Assembly (NCBI RefSeq): GCF_000011905.1 | Contig: NC_002936.3 | Location: 1,302,001 to 1,366,000 of the forward strand | Origin: Dehalococcoides mccartyi 195 | GTDB taxonomy: Bacteria; Chloroflexota; Dehalococcoidia; Dehalococcoidales; Dehalococcoidaceae | Reading direction: 5' to 3' | DNA: 64,000 bases | Part shown: positions 24,833-34,904 of the stretch, one piece after another | How positions within the stretch are numbered: position 1 is the stretch's first letter | Layout: the number at the start of each line of letters is the position of its first letter | The notes under the pieces: generated by a model | Told to the model about the DNA's origin: nothing | Database searches by the model: none | What the model saw: only the letters and a program-made list of their open reading frames with translations | Position numbers and translations under genes: made by a program

Positions 24833-27800
24833 ATCGAGTAAATTTGATAAAAAGACTGGCATATTGACAGCTTATCTTAATCATTTTAGCCACTATGGAG
24901 AGCTGGCAAATCCTCTTATATCTGGGCCGGGCATGGTTATGGATTCTCAGGTCGGGCTACAATCTGGTGCATCGATTTACAGCTACTCAATTGACACTCC
25001 TGCCGGACCTGGCGGTTTTAAACCCAAGATTGAATTAATCTACAATAGTGGTTCTGTAGATGAGATGAAAAACAAACGGTCGCTTGGCTCTTGGGTGGGT
25101 ATTGGATGGAGTTTGAGCCTTGGCCGAATAACTCACGAACCAATTGCTGACAAATACTTCCTCGAATTCAACAATGGTTCGTATGAACTCGTAACAGGTG
25201 ATGGGATAAATTACTATACCAAACCACAAGAATTTCTAAAGATAACCCGCTCTGGGGATATTTGGGAAGTCTATGATAAAAATGGCTACTATTATGAATT
25301 TGGTGGTAGCACTGGATCTACCGCGGTACAATACCTGACCAGTGCAGATGGTGGAAGTTATCGCTGGGATTTAAGTATTATAAGGGATACCAATGGAAAT
25401 GAAGCAACAGTCAGCTATATCCAAGATATAAAAGGCACTTCACCTGATACATGGGTAAGATCAGCTTATCCAGAGTATCTGACTTATGGCGATATTGTAA
25501 TTCATTTTATATCATCATATGACCAGAATGATGCAACTGATGGCTATATTCGTTTGGATAATCCTAAAAGCTATGGATCCAATCCAGCTCCCAAGGTTAT
25601 GGAAAATCGTAAGCTGGACGCCATTGAAGTGAGCATAGGCGCTACCCTGATTCGCAAATATAGCTTTGCTTATACCGTTACTGCAGCTTCATATAATTCC
25701 AGTCAATATGGTGGCATATATTATTCTGGTACTATCAAGCTTAACTCCATCATCCAAAAAGGTGCTGATGGCGTATCTTCTTTACCAGCAACAACTTTCA
25801 CTTATACGAATAAACAGGTATATAGGCGTACATATGAAACCACCTATAGTGGCAATCCTGGCAATGCTGCTTCCTTATCATGGCCATTCCTTACACAGGT
25901 TAATAGCGGCTATGGTGGGTATGTGGCTTTTACTTATGTCCAAACACCGGCTAACACCACATACGATACATGGACTAGAGAATGCGTTGCAACTAAGACT
26001 GTAAACAGCGGTATAGGCGTGAGTCAAGTTACGAACTATGTTTATAGTGGCGGACCCTATTACTCCGGTTATGGCTGGGATGCTCCATTCAGAGGATTTA
26101 GTTCAGTCAGAGAGATACCCGAAACTAACAGATTTATTAATCATAATTTTTATACAACTGGTTCGATTCTAGCCGAAAAATTGACCGGACTGGAATTTTC
26201 CTACAACTATTGCAAGTATAACGGCGCATTTAATGAAGAATACCCCGAAAGTGTTTCTTCAGACTTTGAATCTGGGGCATTGGATGAAATAGTACTACGA
26301 ATGGGTGGTGTACTTAGCAATACAATCTCCAGTTTGAATAATCCGAATGCAGTAGCAATTGGGCAAGATGGATATATCTATGTAGCAGATACTAATGCGA
26401 ACCTAATCCGAAAGTATAATCCTAATGGTATCCTTATGAGCAGCTTCGGCAATTCCTTAAACCAACCTCAAGGCTTAGCTTTTACTTATGATGGATATCT
26501 GCTTGTTTCAAATACCAATGCCAATACTATTCAAAAATACACTATAGATGGGACTTTCGTAAGCAATTTAATTACTGGTCTGACTCGTCCCCAAGGTATT
26601 ACTGTAGCAAAAGGTGGAAACATATATGTTGCAAATACTGGAGCCAATAATGTCAAGATCTATACAGCTACAGGGAGCTTAGTCAATACAATTCTTTATT
26701 GGAATATGGGCACACAGTCCCTAAACCAACCCCAGGGTGTAGCTGTAACCAACGATAACATCCTATTTGTAGCTGACACAGGAAATAACCGAATTCATAT
26801 TTACTCAACTGTTAATAGTCCTACAGTTAGTTTTGCCAGCTTCAATACCTACAAGTTTAATGGTGTGGATACTGCATTTAATGGACCCCAAGGGCTTTTC
26901 TATTCGCAAACAGGTTACTTATATGTTGCCGATACAGGAAACAATCTGGTCCATGAATATATTCCGGGGACTGGAATGACAGATATACCAGAATGGGTAA
27001 GTAATATTGGAAGCGGGCTTAATCAACCTCAATCGGTAGCAGTAGCTCCTAATGGATATATATATGTTACAGATACTGGTGATAATGAGATTCATAAATA
27101 CGAATACACTATCCGAACTTGGATTATTCGGCTTGTAAAATACACGATTGGATATAGTGGTACAGGCGGTTCCAATCACTATAATCAGGAACGATATGAA
27201 TATGATAGCTATGGAAATGTAATCAAAAAATATCTGGATGGTAATCCGAATGCGATAGGTGATGAATCTTATATTGAATATGATTATTATCCAAATAGCA
27301 CAGACAATATAGTAGGATTAGTAGCCAGAGAGCGGACTTTTGATAAAGATAGCAATCAAATAACTGAAACCCGCTACTATTATGACGGGAACAATACTGA
27401 CTACACTACCCCACCTACCCAAGGAAACCTTACTCGTAAGGAATCCTTTATAGATGGCTCGAGCTCAATTAGCAATTATTATACCTACGATACCTTTGGT
27501 AATGTACTAACAGAGCAGGATCCTAATGGAAATATTACCAGTTGGGAATATGAAACAACATATAATACTTATCCTACAGTTAAGACTTATCCAATAACCG
27601 GATTGTCTGAAAGCTACACATTTGATCCAGGTACTGATAATCTTTTAACTAAAACGGATGTTAACGGACAAACAACCACCTGCTATTTTGATACATTTAA
27701 GCGCATTACCAAAGTAGTAAAACCCGGTGATACGGAAACTCTTCCCAGTATAGAGTACCAATATAATAACTGGGGTACTATTAACCAGCAACACCTCAAA

Positions 27801-30326
27801 ACTATTACCAGAATAAATTCAACAACCACTATATGGCAAAGCCAATACTTTGACGGTATCGGTCGAGTAGTTCAGGTACAATCTCAGGGCGAAACCGGAC
27901 GAACTATCATTGAACAAACTACAAAATATGATATCTGGGGCCGAACTTCTCAAGTATATGTTCCTCAGGATTATGCCTCTACCTCAATAAATGGTTATAA
28001 AGCACCTGAAACCGCATGGAAATCTGTTTCATATATCTATGATATACTTGGCCGTTTGATAACCCAAATAAATGCTGATGCCACAACAGTTAGTTATGAT
28101 AGAGCAACAGTCAGTCTGCAGGTACTGGTAACTAATGAACGCGGTTATAAACATCGCTATTACTACGATTCATACTTACGTCTAACAAAAGTTGTGGAAT
28201 ATGATGCTAATAACGCTATTTACGCTACCACTGAATACACATATGATACACTGGGTAATCTTACGCAGGTTAAGGATAATTCCAACAATATAACAAGCAT
28301 TAGTTATGATTGGTTAAATCGTAAAACGGGTATGATGGATCCTGATATGGGAAGCTGGGTCTATGGCTATGACAATAACGGTAACATCATCAGCCAAACT
28401 GATGCCTTGAGCCATACTATTAGCTATGCTTATGATGCTTTGAATCGTCTCACTTCCAAGACATACCCCGCAGGTTTGGGTATGACCGATGTCAGCTATA
28501 ATTATGATAGCACTGCCAATGGTAACTATGGCTTGGGTTTGCGCACTAGTATGACTGATGCTGTTGGTACAATTGTTTGGACTTATGATTCATGGGGTAG
28601 AAACATTGAAGAACTTCGGACAATAGATTCCGTAGATTACGCTACTTCTTATATTTATGATGGTTTAAACCGAATAACAACAATCACATATCCTACAGGA
28701 GAAGTTGTTACCAATACCTATAATGGACGAGGTCTACCTTATGCCCTGAGTGGTAGTACTACAGGTAATTTGGTAACTAGTACGCTATACAACCAACTGG
28801 CTCAGCCTAAAGAAATTAACTTTGGCAACACCTTACGAACTACTTTTGGTTACTATGGTCTGGGTGGTAGTTATGATACTACCGGTGGTTATTACGGTAA
28901 CCTGTGGGAGATAAAAACTTTACCTCAGAGTGGTGGTAATGTTTTGCAGGATACTCGCTATACCTGGGATGCAGGTGATAATGTATCCACTAGGCAAGAT
29001 GTTTTATCAAGTCAGACTGAAACATTTACATATGATTTCCTGGGTCGTTTAACTGCTGTTTCGGGTGCTTATATTGCCTCATACAGTTATAATCAGATAG
29101 GTAATATTGTAGCCATGAATGGTTCCTCATACACTTATAGCACTCAGCCTCATGCCGTAACACAAGTAGGCACCACCAATTATCTCTATGATGCTAATGG
29201 CAACATGACCAATCGAGGCACTCAAACCTTGACTTGGGATCTTGAAAATAGGCCGGTTAGTATTACCGAAGGTGGCGATATTACTACTTTTATTTACGAT
29301 GGTGATGGCAATAGGATTAAACAAATAACCTCAATTGAAACTATTTTGTATATAAACAAATTTTATGAAAAAAACCTTGCCACAGATGAGGTAACCACTC
29401 GGTATTATTTTGGGGACACAATGATGGCAGAACGACAAGGTACAACTCTCAGGTATGTTCATCAGGATAGTATTAACAGCACCAGTTTGGTCACTAGCAA
29501 TACTGGTACTGCGCTTGGCTCAACCAAGTATTATCCGTATGGTGTTACCAGAAGCGGTTCTGTTCCTGTTGATGAGCAGTTTACCGGCCAGAAGCTTGAT
29601 GGTACCGGGCTATATTATTATAATGCTCGCTATTATGATCCAACGCTTGGTAGATTTTTAAGTGCCGATATATACATTCAAGATTTTACGAATCCCCAGT
29701 GTTTAAACAGGTATTCTTACTGCCAGAATAATCCTTTAAAATATACTGATCCCAGTGGACATTTTGCTTGGTTTTTACCGATTATCGGAGCAGCTATTGG
29801 AGCTGTAGCAGGTGCGGTTAAAACCGTTGTAGATTGTGCAATACACCCGGAGAAAGCGTTTTCAACTAAAGAATTAATAGCCAATGTAGTTGGAGGAGCA
29901 GTTGCTGGTGCGCTAGCATTTACAGGGATTGGTATTTTAGCTGATATTACAGCAGAAGTTAGTACCGCATTTGTAGTAGTGGCAAACCTAGCAGTATCAG
30001 AAGTATCTAATGTGGTTGACTCGGTAATTGAATCAGCTATGACGGGCGAAGATTATACTATTAATGATTTAACTACAGATGTTATTTCTGGTGCTCTAAC
30101 AGGGCCTGCAGGAGTAGGTATAGCTCCATCACTTAATAAAATAATAACAAATAAGGAAGTAGTTGCCGGTGTAATAACTTCCGGTTTTCAGATTTTTACC
30201 AATACAATAAGGTCTATTTTTGGACTCACTAATAACGTGAATAGTGGAAAAAGTAAAAGGAATAGCGATATAAATTCTGGTCTTGTGTTTTATGGGACTA
30301 GCAGGCCTTCGGTGCAGTTATTATAA
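24822..30326 (+). CDS. Giant YD-repeat/RHS and NHL-repeat protein
   Basis: 1834 residues as an open frame. Order: SpvB-like N-terminal region (SIDTPAGPGGFKPKIELIYNSG), TcdB/SpvB-like middle, six or so NHL beta-propeller repeats (about 495-755, recurrent ADTGNN and QPQGVAV), a long array of YD repeats (about 770-1600, e.g. YDYLGRL/YDALNRLT types), and the RHS boundary motif YYNARYYDPTLGRFLSAD followed by NRYSYCQNNPLKYTDPSGH. The last ~187 residues are different: two Gly/Ala-rich hydrophobic segments and a polar C-terminus, the position of a toxin domain in polymorphic RHS toxins. RHS shells encapsulate such C-terminal payloads. I cannot assign an activity to this tail. The GTG/frame start here is not the real one (see the preceding entry). 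Confidence 0.85.
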   Translation: MPVESSKFDKKTGILTAYLNHFSHYGELANPLISGPGMVMDSQVGLQSGASIYSYSIDTPAGPGGFKPKIELIYNSGSVDEMKNKRSLGSWVGIGWSLSLGRITHEPIADKYFLEFNNGSYELVTGDGINYYTKPQEFLKITRSGDIWEVYDKNGYYYEFGGSTGSTAVQYLTSADGGSYRWDLSIIRDTNGNEATVSYIQDIKGTSPDTWVRSAYPEYLTYGDIVIHFISSYDQNDATDGYIRLDNPKSYGSNPAPKVMENRKLDAIEVSIGATLIRKYSFAYTVTAASYNSSQYGGIYYSGTIKLNSIIQKGADGVSSLPATTFTYTNKQVYRRTYETTYSGNPGNAASLSWPFLTQVNSGYGGYVAFTYVQTPANTTYDTWTRECVATKTVNSGIGVSQVTNYVYSGGPYYSGYGWDAPFRGFSSVREIPETNRFINHNFYTTGSILAEKLTGLEFSYNYCKYNGAFNEEYPESVSSDFESGALDEIVLRMGGVLSNTISSLNNPNAVAIGQDGYIYVADTNANLIRKYNPNGILMSSFGNSLNQPQGLAFTYDGYLLVSNTNANTIQKYTIDGTFVSNLITGLTRPQGITVAKGGNIYVANTGANNVKIYTATGSLVNTILYWNMGTQSLNQPQGVAVTNDNILFVADTGNNRIHIYSTVNSPTVSFASFNTYKFNGVDTAFNGPQGLFYSQTGYLYVADTGNNLVHEYIPGTGMTDIPEWVSNIGSGLNQPQSVAVAPNGYIYVTDTGDNEIHKYEYTIRTWIIRLVKYTIGYSGTGGSNHYNQERYEYDSYGNVIKKYLDGNPNAIGDESYIEYDYYPNSTDNIVGLVARERTFDKDSNQITETRYYYDGNNTDYTTPPTQGNLTRKESFIDGSSSISNYYTYDTFGNVLTEQDPNGNITSWEYETTYNTYPTVKTYPITGLSESYTFDPGTDNLLTKTDVNGQTTTCYFDTFKRITKVVKPGDTETLPSIEYQYNNWGTINQQHLKTITRINSTTTIWQSQYFDGIGRVVQVQSQGETGRTIIEQTTKYDIWGRTSQVYVPQDYASTSINGYKAPETAWKSVSYIYDILGRLITQINADATTVSYDRATVSLQVLVTNERGYKHRYYYDSYLRLTKVVEYDANNAIYATTEYTYDTLGNLTQVKDNSNNITSISYDWLNRKTGMMDPDMGSWVYGYDNNGNIISQTDALSHTISYAYDALNRLTSKTYPAGLGMTDVSYNYDSTANGNYGLGLRTSMTDAVGTIVWTYDSWGRNIEELRTIDSVDYATSYIYDGLNRITTITYPTGEVVTNTYNGRGLPYALSGSTTGNLVTSTLYNQLAQPKEINFGNTLRTTFGYYGLGGSYDTTGGYYGNLWEIKTLPQSGGNVLQDTRYTWDAGDNVSTRQDVLSSQTETFTYDFLGRLTAVSGAYIASYSYNQIGNIVAMNGSSYTYSTQPHAVTQVGTTNYLYDANGNMTNRGTQTLTWDLENRPVSITEGGDITTFIYDGDGNRIKQITSIETILYINKFYEKNLATDEVTTRYYFGDTMMAERQGTTLRYVHQDSINSTSLVTSNTGTALGSTKYYPYGVTRSGSVPVDEQFTGQKLDGTGLYYYNARYYDPTLGRFLSADIYIQDFTNPQCLNRYSYCQNNPLKYTDPSGHFAWFLPIIGAAIGAVAGAVKTVVDCAIHPEKAFSTKELIANVVGGAVAGALAFTGIGILADITAEVSTAFVVVANLAVSEVSNVVDSVIESAMTGEDYTINDLTTDVISGALTGPAGVGIAPSLNKIITNKEVVAGVITSGFQIFTNTIRSIFGLTNNVNSGKSKRNSDINSGLVFYGTSRPSVQLL

Positions 30327-30421
30327 TGCTCATATAGCCTAACAAGTAGCAAAATCCTATACAACAAATGTCGCGCTTTTTATGACGAAATATTACCCAA
30401 TTGATTTGTGGATAAAGATTT

Positions 30422-30937
30422 ATGAGATCAAAACTTAAAGACTTATTAGATAGCTATCTTGCATATATGGTTGAAGATGACATTAAACTTAAAACCAAAA
30501 CAATGTATGATTACAAAGAGGAGATAGTTGCTCTTTCTATAATGCCTCTTATTATGTTTGTGGCTTCTATTATTCTGACAATTCGGTTAAGATCATTTTA
30601 TGAACCTGATTTTTTCCTATGTATATTGGCTATATTGTTATATGTGATTCTGGATTTATTAACATTATTGATTGCTATTAGGTTCTTTGAAAAACGCAAA
30701 ACTGTAAAAAAGAGCAAAAAAGATATACCTTACGGATATATACCTGGAGGATTCATAGTAGCCTTTTATGTGGCAATATATATTTTTAACGAGATTAATA
30801 ACCAGAATTATACGCTAATACTTCTACTGTTCTTTACTTCCATGGCAGCACTAAGTAATATCGTATTATTGATCCTCAAATATAGATATTACAGTGCAAG
30901 GGTGAAAGCAGGGGAATTGATGATACGCTTAAAGTAA
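30422..30937 (+). CDS. Four-helix membrane protein behind the YD-repeat gene
   Basis: 171 residues: a polar N-terminus (about 1-35), hydrophobic helices at about 36-56, 64-86, 104-122 and 128-148, and a basic end. No family recognised. It lies 95 bases after the YD-repeat gene, on the same strand, with no terminator between, where cognate immunity genes of RHS toxins usually sit; that role is only inferred. Confidence 0.7.
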   Translation: MRSKLKDLLDSYLAYMVEDDIKLKTKTMYDYKEEIVALSIMPLIMFVASIILTIRLRSFYEPDFFLCILAILLYVILDLLTLLIAIRFFEKRKTVKKSKKDIPYGYIPGGFIVAFYVAIYIFNEINNQNYTLILLLFFTSMAALSNIVLLILKYRYYSARVKAGELMIRLK

Positions 30938-31143
30938 AATAATACGCTAATAGAGATGCATAATAATTATGCTGAAGCCTTGATCCAGTAGGAAGTTGCA
31001 CAAGAGGTTATCTCATACTAGAGTGCCAAAGTGAACATTGTTATTCGTTATTCATATAAACTCAGCGGGTGTTGCAGTAAAGATTTAGAGTACTATTCTA
31101 GTGTATGAGTTTGCCGCCTGTGATAGCTATTATCAATACGGGC
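30938..31143. other. Intergenic, nothing recognised
   Basis: About 200 AT-rich bases between convergent genes; no strong terminator hairpin seen. Confidence 0.4.
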
Positions 31144-32304
31144 TTATTTTTCAACAAGTTCTCTTTTCCCAGCCAAAACAATATCATCAAACTTGCTGGC
31201 AGCAGCTTGTTGCAGGCCAGGGGCTACGTGGCTGTAAGTATCCAGGGTAATCTGGATTGAGCCATGGCCCAGCCTCTCTTGAACAATTTTGGGATGGACT
31301 CCCTGTTTAAGTAGCAGAGAAGCATGGGTATGCCTGGCATCATGCAGGCGTATGCCGTTCAAACCGCACCGCCTTGCCAGTTTAATCCAGGCATGGGTTA
31401 CGCTGTTGGGAAGCAGGGGAGACCCGTCATAATGACTGAATACCAAATCACTATCGGTCAAGCCAGGCAGGTTCAGAGTCTTTCTCAACTCGCTTTGATC
31501 CTGATAGTGCTCCCTAAGGATAATGACATTACTGGGTGAAAGGGCTATCTGCCTTCGGCTCTTGCTGGTCTTAGGCTCTTTGAAAGTTATCCGTTTTCCC
31601 AGATCAGCATCCTGAACATATTGCATACTCCTTAAAACATAGACCTGGCAGAGTATCAGATCAATATCACTCCACCTCAGAGCCAGACATTCAGCTCTTC
31701 TCATTCCGGTAAACAGGCTGGTATAAAACAGAGCATAATAGGGTGTCTCCTTAGCCTTTTCCAGCAATACCTGCATATCAGATTCATTCATAACCTGCAT
31801 TTCATGCCGCTGGATCTTGGGAGCATCAACCGCCTCAGCTATATTCCGACTTAAGAGCCCAGTCTTAACTGCATTCTTGAGGGCTTTATGAAGTACTACA
31901 TGAATAATCTGGACAGTCCGGTTACTCAGGCCGAAAGACTGCTTATCAGCATACAGATGCTGCAGGTGCTGGGGTTTAAGTTCCACAATGGGTATATTAC
32001 CCAAGGTGGGGATTATATGCTTGGTGCTGATATAAGAATACAACTCAACAGTCCTGGGTGAGAGATTGGGCTTACAGTAGTCATTAAGCCAGGATTGCAT
32101 ATACTCATACATGGTAGATTTGCCCGGCTTAACAAAAGTTCCGGAGTCAAACTGATGTATAAGCTCGTTCAGTCTCTTCTCGGCCGCCTTCTTGTTGCCT
32201 TTGACTGTTTCATAATGGGAAAGATACTTGCCGCTTGCTGAATCCTTGCCCAGAGAGATCTTAACCCGGTAAGAGTTACCTCGTTTGATTATTGCTCCTC
32301 TCAT
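31144..32304 (-). CDS. Tyrosine recombinase (phage-type integrase)
   Basis: 386 residues. N-terminal AP2-like arm-binding domain (RGAIIKRGNSYRVKISLGKD), SAM-like core-binding domain (about 60-155, YMQSWLNDYCKPNLSPRTVE), and catalytic domain with R in TGMRRAECLALRW, K in the beta-hairpin (KTSKSRRQIAL), HxxR in LHDARHTHAS, H in LGHGSIQ and nucleophile Tyr in TLDTYSHV. All catalytic residues are present, so it is likely active and responsible for integration into tRNA-Val. Its start overlaps the stop of the upstream gene by 4 bases (ATGA). Confidence 0.95.
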   Translation of the reverse strand: MRGAIIKRGNSYRVKISLGKDSASGKYLSHYETVKGNKKAAEKRLNELIHQFDSGTFVKPGKSTMYEYMQSWLNDYCKPNLSPRTVELYSYISTKHIIPTLGNIPIVELKPQHLQHLYADKQSFGLSNRTVQIIHVVLHKALKNAVKTGLLSRNIAEAVDAPKIQRHEMQVMNESDMQVLLEKAKETPYYALFYTSLFTGMRRAECLALRWSDIDLILCQVYVLRSMQYVQDADLGKRITFKEPKTSKSRRQIALSPSNVIILREHYQDQSELRKTLNLPGLTDSDLVFSHYDGSPLLPNSVTHAWIKLARRCGLNGIRLHDARHTHASLLLKQGVHPKIVQERLGHGSIQITLDTYSHVAPGLQQAAASKFDDIVLAGKRELVEK

Positions 32305-33137
32305 CGTTTCAGCCCGCTTATATCATCAATAAATATCGGCTTTATTCCGTCTAAAATTAGGATCGGGCGGCTGAGTGTTAGAATAAAATCTACGGCTGAT
32401 ATCTGATCAGAATCTTTGATTGCCTTATTGCTCTTACAGAGACTAAGAAGTTCTTCTTTTGTACCCAGTTTAATCTCGGTTTTAAACGGATTTATCCCGA
32501 AAGCCATATCACCCCTGAATGCAATAGACTCTATGATATTTGCCATTTCCGAGCCAGTTACGTGCTTAAAAACTCTATGACGAGTATCCCACTCAACGTC
32601 TTTCTGCATCTCCATAAATAACTTTAGCAGGCTCTTCTGTTTATCCTGGCTAACCAGTAGAGCATCAAAACGGGCGGTATTAAAGGCTGTTTGAGCGAGT
32701 TCTGATATCTTCTCATAAAAGGTGTAATGGTGAGAGATATCAGATAGCAAGGCAATATCTTTAACGCTGGTATGCAAGACATCAATCCAGTGTGCCCGTC
32801 TTATGGAAATCTTGGTAGTAGGATTCGATGCCTGAACCTGTAGAATGAATGGTATGGCCGGGACTGATACAGGGTATTTATCCACTGTACCCAAATGCCA
32901 GCTATCATCCCTGGGGTCATTGGCTTTAGTACGTGCCTCTGAAATCCGCTTTATTAAGGTCTCTTCTGTCGGCGGTATCTCTTTGGGAAACTTATTTTCA
33001 ATTTCCTCTCTGAGTTCCTGAGCCAGCAGGGTACGATCCTTATCCCGATTCTCCAAAGCTCGGATTACAATCAACTCCCTGATAGCCGGCAGCATAACTT
33101 TGGCCCGCGGCTGCCTCTTCATTTCACTGTATGCCAT
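32301..33137 (-). CDS. Uncharacterised protein coupled to integrase
   Basis: 278 residues, soluble, no signal or membrane helix; N-terminal 70 residues are basic and helical (RAKVMLPAIRELIVIRALEN, then EETLIKRISEART) and look like a DNA-binding helical region, the rest is mixed with no motif I recognise. Translationally coupled to the integrase gene through ATGA overlap, which suggests a regulator or accessory factor of integration/excision rather than cargo. Confidence 0.7.
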   Translation of the reverse strand: MAYSEMKRQPRAKVMLPAIRELIVIRALENRDKDRTLLAQELREEIENKFPKEIPPTEETLIKRISEARTKANDPRDDSWHLGTVDKYPVSVPAIPFILQVQASNPTTKISIRRAHWIDVLHTSVKDIALLSDISHHYTFYEKISELAQTAFNTARFDALLVSQDKQKSLLKLFMEMQKDVEWDTRHRVFKHVTGSEMANIIESIAFRGDMAFGINPFKTEIKLGTKEELLSLCKSNKAIKDSDQISAVDFILTLSRPILILDGIKPIFIDDISGLKR

Positions 33138-33218
33138 AACTGATTCCCCCTAATCTTTAATCCGGTGTTTTACTATTCTCTTGGTATGCCTTGTGTGCTT
33201 AGATACTATTCATTACAA

Positions 33219-33240
33219 TTATACTAAACCAAAAGTATAA
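33219..33240. promoter_or_regulatory. Inverted repeat in divergent int/xis promoter region
   Basis: TTATACT (33219-33225) and AGTATAA (33234-33240), perfect 7-bp arms with 8-bp spacer. Each arm contains a -10-like TATACT on one strand, so the palindrome would cover facing promoters for the minus-strand int operon and the plus-strand HTH gene. Good operator candidate; -35 boxes are weak. Confidence 0.45.
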
Positions 33241-33263
33241 GAGAGTCAAGAGAGAACTTGAAG

Positions 33264-33434
33264 TTGGAAAAAGAAAGAAGGGTATTAACCGTCAAGGAAT
33301 TAGCAGTTGAGCTGGGCATTTCCTTAAACCTGGCTTACCGTCAGGTAAGGGAAGGCAATATCTACGCTGTAAGGTGTGGAGACAGATATCTGATACCCAA
33401 GGCGGCCCTGGATAAGTATCTTTCAGTGAAGTAG
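33264..33434 (+). CDS. Excisionase-like HTH_17 protein, 56 residues
   Basis: Start TTG at 33264 (AGAGAG upstream; TTG at 33258 possible). Protein LEKERRVLTVKELAVELGIS followed by LNLAYRQVREGNIYAVRCGD and RYLIPKAALDKYLSVK: complete winged helix of the excisionase/HTH_17 family with the wing GDRYLIPKAAL. Encoded divergently from the int operon, as expected for a recombination directionality factor or element repressor. Not found at the usual ORF length cut-off. Confidence 0.85.
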   Translation: MEKERRVLTVKELAVELGISLNLAYRQVREGNIYAVRCGDRYLIPKAALDKYLSVK

Positions 33435-33518
33435 ATATTGGCAGGCAAGTGGTTGTTCAGCAGTCTTATTGACCGGACTCGCCAGGCTGGAATGCATTCT
33501 GTGTTTTGCACTGCAAGA

Positions 33519-33618
33519 TTGCCCGGCCGGAGTGACGGGCAAGATGCAGGGCAGGTGAGCCAGTGAGACGCAGAAGACCAGTTGCCCCAAAATCCCCCCT
33601 CACTAACTAACAGGGGGG
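33519..33618 (+). other. Two hairpins upstream of rep: possible replication origin
   Basis: TTGCCCG (33519-33525)/CGGGCAA (33536-33542) and CCCCCCT (33594-33600)/AGGGGGG (33612-33618) stand 40-60 bases apart, just before the replication protein gene. Rolling-circle double-strand origins are hairpins in this position; the second hairpin ends GGGGGGTTCTGG and lacks a T-run, so it is not a typical terminator. Confidence 0.4.
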
Positions 33619-33656
33619 TTCTGGATAGTAAAGGCTAGTAAGAGAGAATGGATTAA

Positions 33657-34808
33657 ATGAAAGTAGCAGCAAGCGGAATAGACACCCTGGTAATAGGGTT
33701 TGAGATACAGGAATACCTTGAAACAGAATGCTTTGAGATGCTCACCGAAGCCAAAGAGAAAGCCGGAGAGAAGATGTTTAACTCCAAGGGATACGGTCTT
33801 GAATGGTTTGGAGTTGAATTCAGTATCTCGGCCCGCGGGTCTAAGGGTTATGAATGGGTGCTTCGGAATGCGGATGTAACTGTCTGTATAGCCAGAGAAG
33901 CTAAGGGCGGCTCGATAATGCCGGAAGTATATGTAACCTTCAGCAGTCAAAACCTGTGGGCAAACGGCCCGGAAAAGGCTGTCAACGACTTCATCCAGTG
34001 GCTCTTAAGATGGGCTGTACCCAAAAACAACCGGGTATCCAGGGCAGACCTGTGTCTTGATATGGAAATGCCCTTTCCTGTCCTGGATATGGAAACAGAA
34101 GTAATAACTCATGCCAGGGTAAAGGCAGAATATATGGAATCGGACAAGCTGGAGCATTATCTAAATTGCAGAAAACATACCGGATACAAATTCGGGCAAG
34201 GGGACTTATCTGCCCGGATTTATGATAAGACTCTGGAGATTACCCTTAAGCAGAAAGAATGGATGAGGGAGATCTGGAAGGCAAATGATTGGGATACTAA
34301 AGCCAGTGTAATAAGGTTTGAATTCCAGTGCCGCCGTCATTTTTTAAAAGAGATGGGAGTAACTACCTTTAATGACTTAATGGATACCCTGGCGGATATA
34401 TGGCGTTACTGCACATCCAGCTGGTTAAGGATATGTGATAAAGGCTCGGAAACCAATCAATCCCGTTGGGAGAGCAAAGACTACTGGCAGATAATACAGC
34501 AGAGCTTTAGCCTCTTCGGTCAGGCTAACGGGGTAATCCGGATGAAAGCCAAGCAGGTGAGGTATGACCACCTTATAAGACAGATACGAGGCTGTATGGT
34601 TTCTGCGGTTGCTTCTCTAAGCTCTGGCATGGGTTCAGTTGCCGGAATGGTAAAGCTCAAACAAGACCTGTATGAAATACTTACATCTGAAGAATTCAAG
34701 GATGACGTAGCCAAAAGGCAGGGATTAGTTTCCAACATAGACAAGCCTAGTAATCATCTATTAGAAACCGCCCTTAAGATGGGGGCTAAAATTGAAGGAG
34801 TGGAGTAA
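33657..34808 (+). CDS. Replication initiation factor (Rep_trans-type)
   Basis: 383 residues. The pattern ASGIDTLVIGFE at the N-terminus, VSRADLCLDMEM at about 127-138, then ARIYDKTLEITLKQKEWM and VIRFEFQCRRHFLKEMG is that of the replication initiation factor family (Rep_trans, rolling-circle relaxases of plasmids such as pT181 and of ICE elements such as Tn916 Orf20). The catalytic Tyr cannot be fixed from sequence alone. It implies that the element can exist as a replicating circle or be mobilised. Confidence 0.85.
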   Translation: MKVAASGIDTLVIGFEIQEYLETECFEMLTEAKEKAGEKMFNSKGYGLEWFGVEFSISARGSKGYEWVLRNADVTVCIAREAKGGSIMPEVYVTFSSQNLWANGPEKAVNDFIQWLLRWAVPKNNRVSRADLCLDMEMPFPVLDMETEVITHARVKAEYMESDKLEHYLNCRKHTGYKFGQGDLSARIYDKTLEITLKQKEWMREIWKANDWDTKASVIRFEFQCRRHFLKEMGVTTFNDLMDTLADIWRYCTSSWLRICDKGSETNQSRWESKDYWQIIQQSFSLFGQANGVIRMKAKQVRYDHLIRQIRGCMVSAVASLSSGMGSVAGMVKLKQDLYEILTSEEFKDDVAKRQGLVSNIDKPSNHLLETALKMGAKIEGVE

Positions 34809-34904
34809 ATCCCATTTACTAATCAAATAATACATCATGGATAAATAGGGATATCTATTGTAAATTAAGGAGTATATGATAATATTAGCGTAAACGAGGT
34901 TTAA

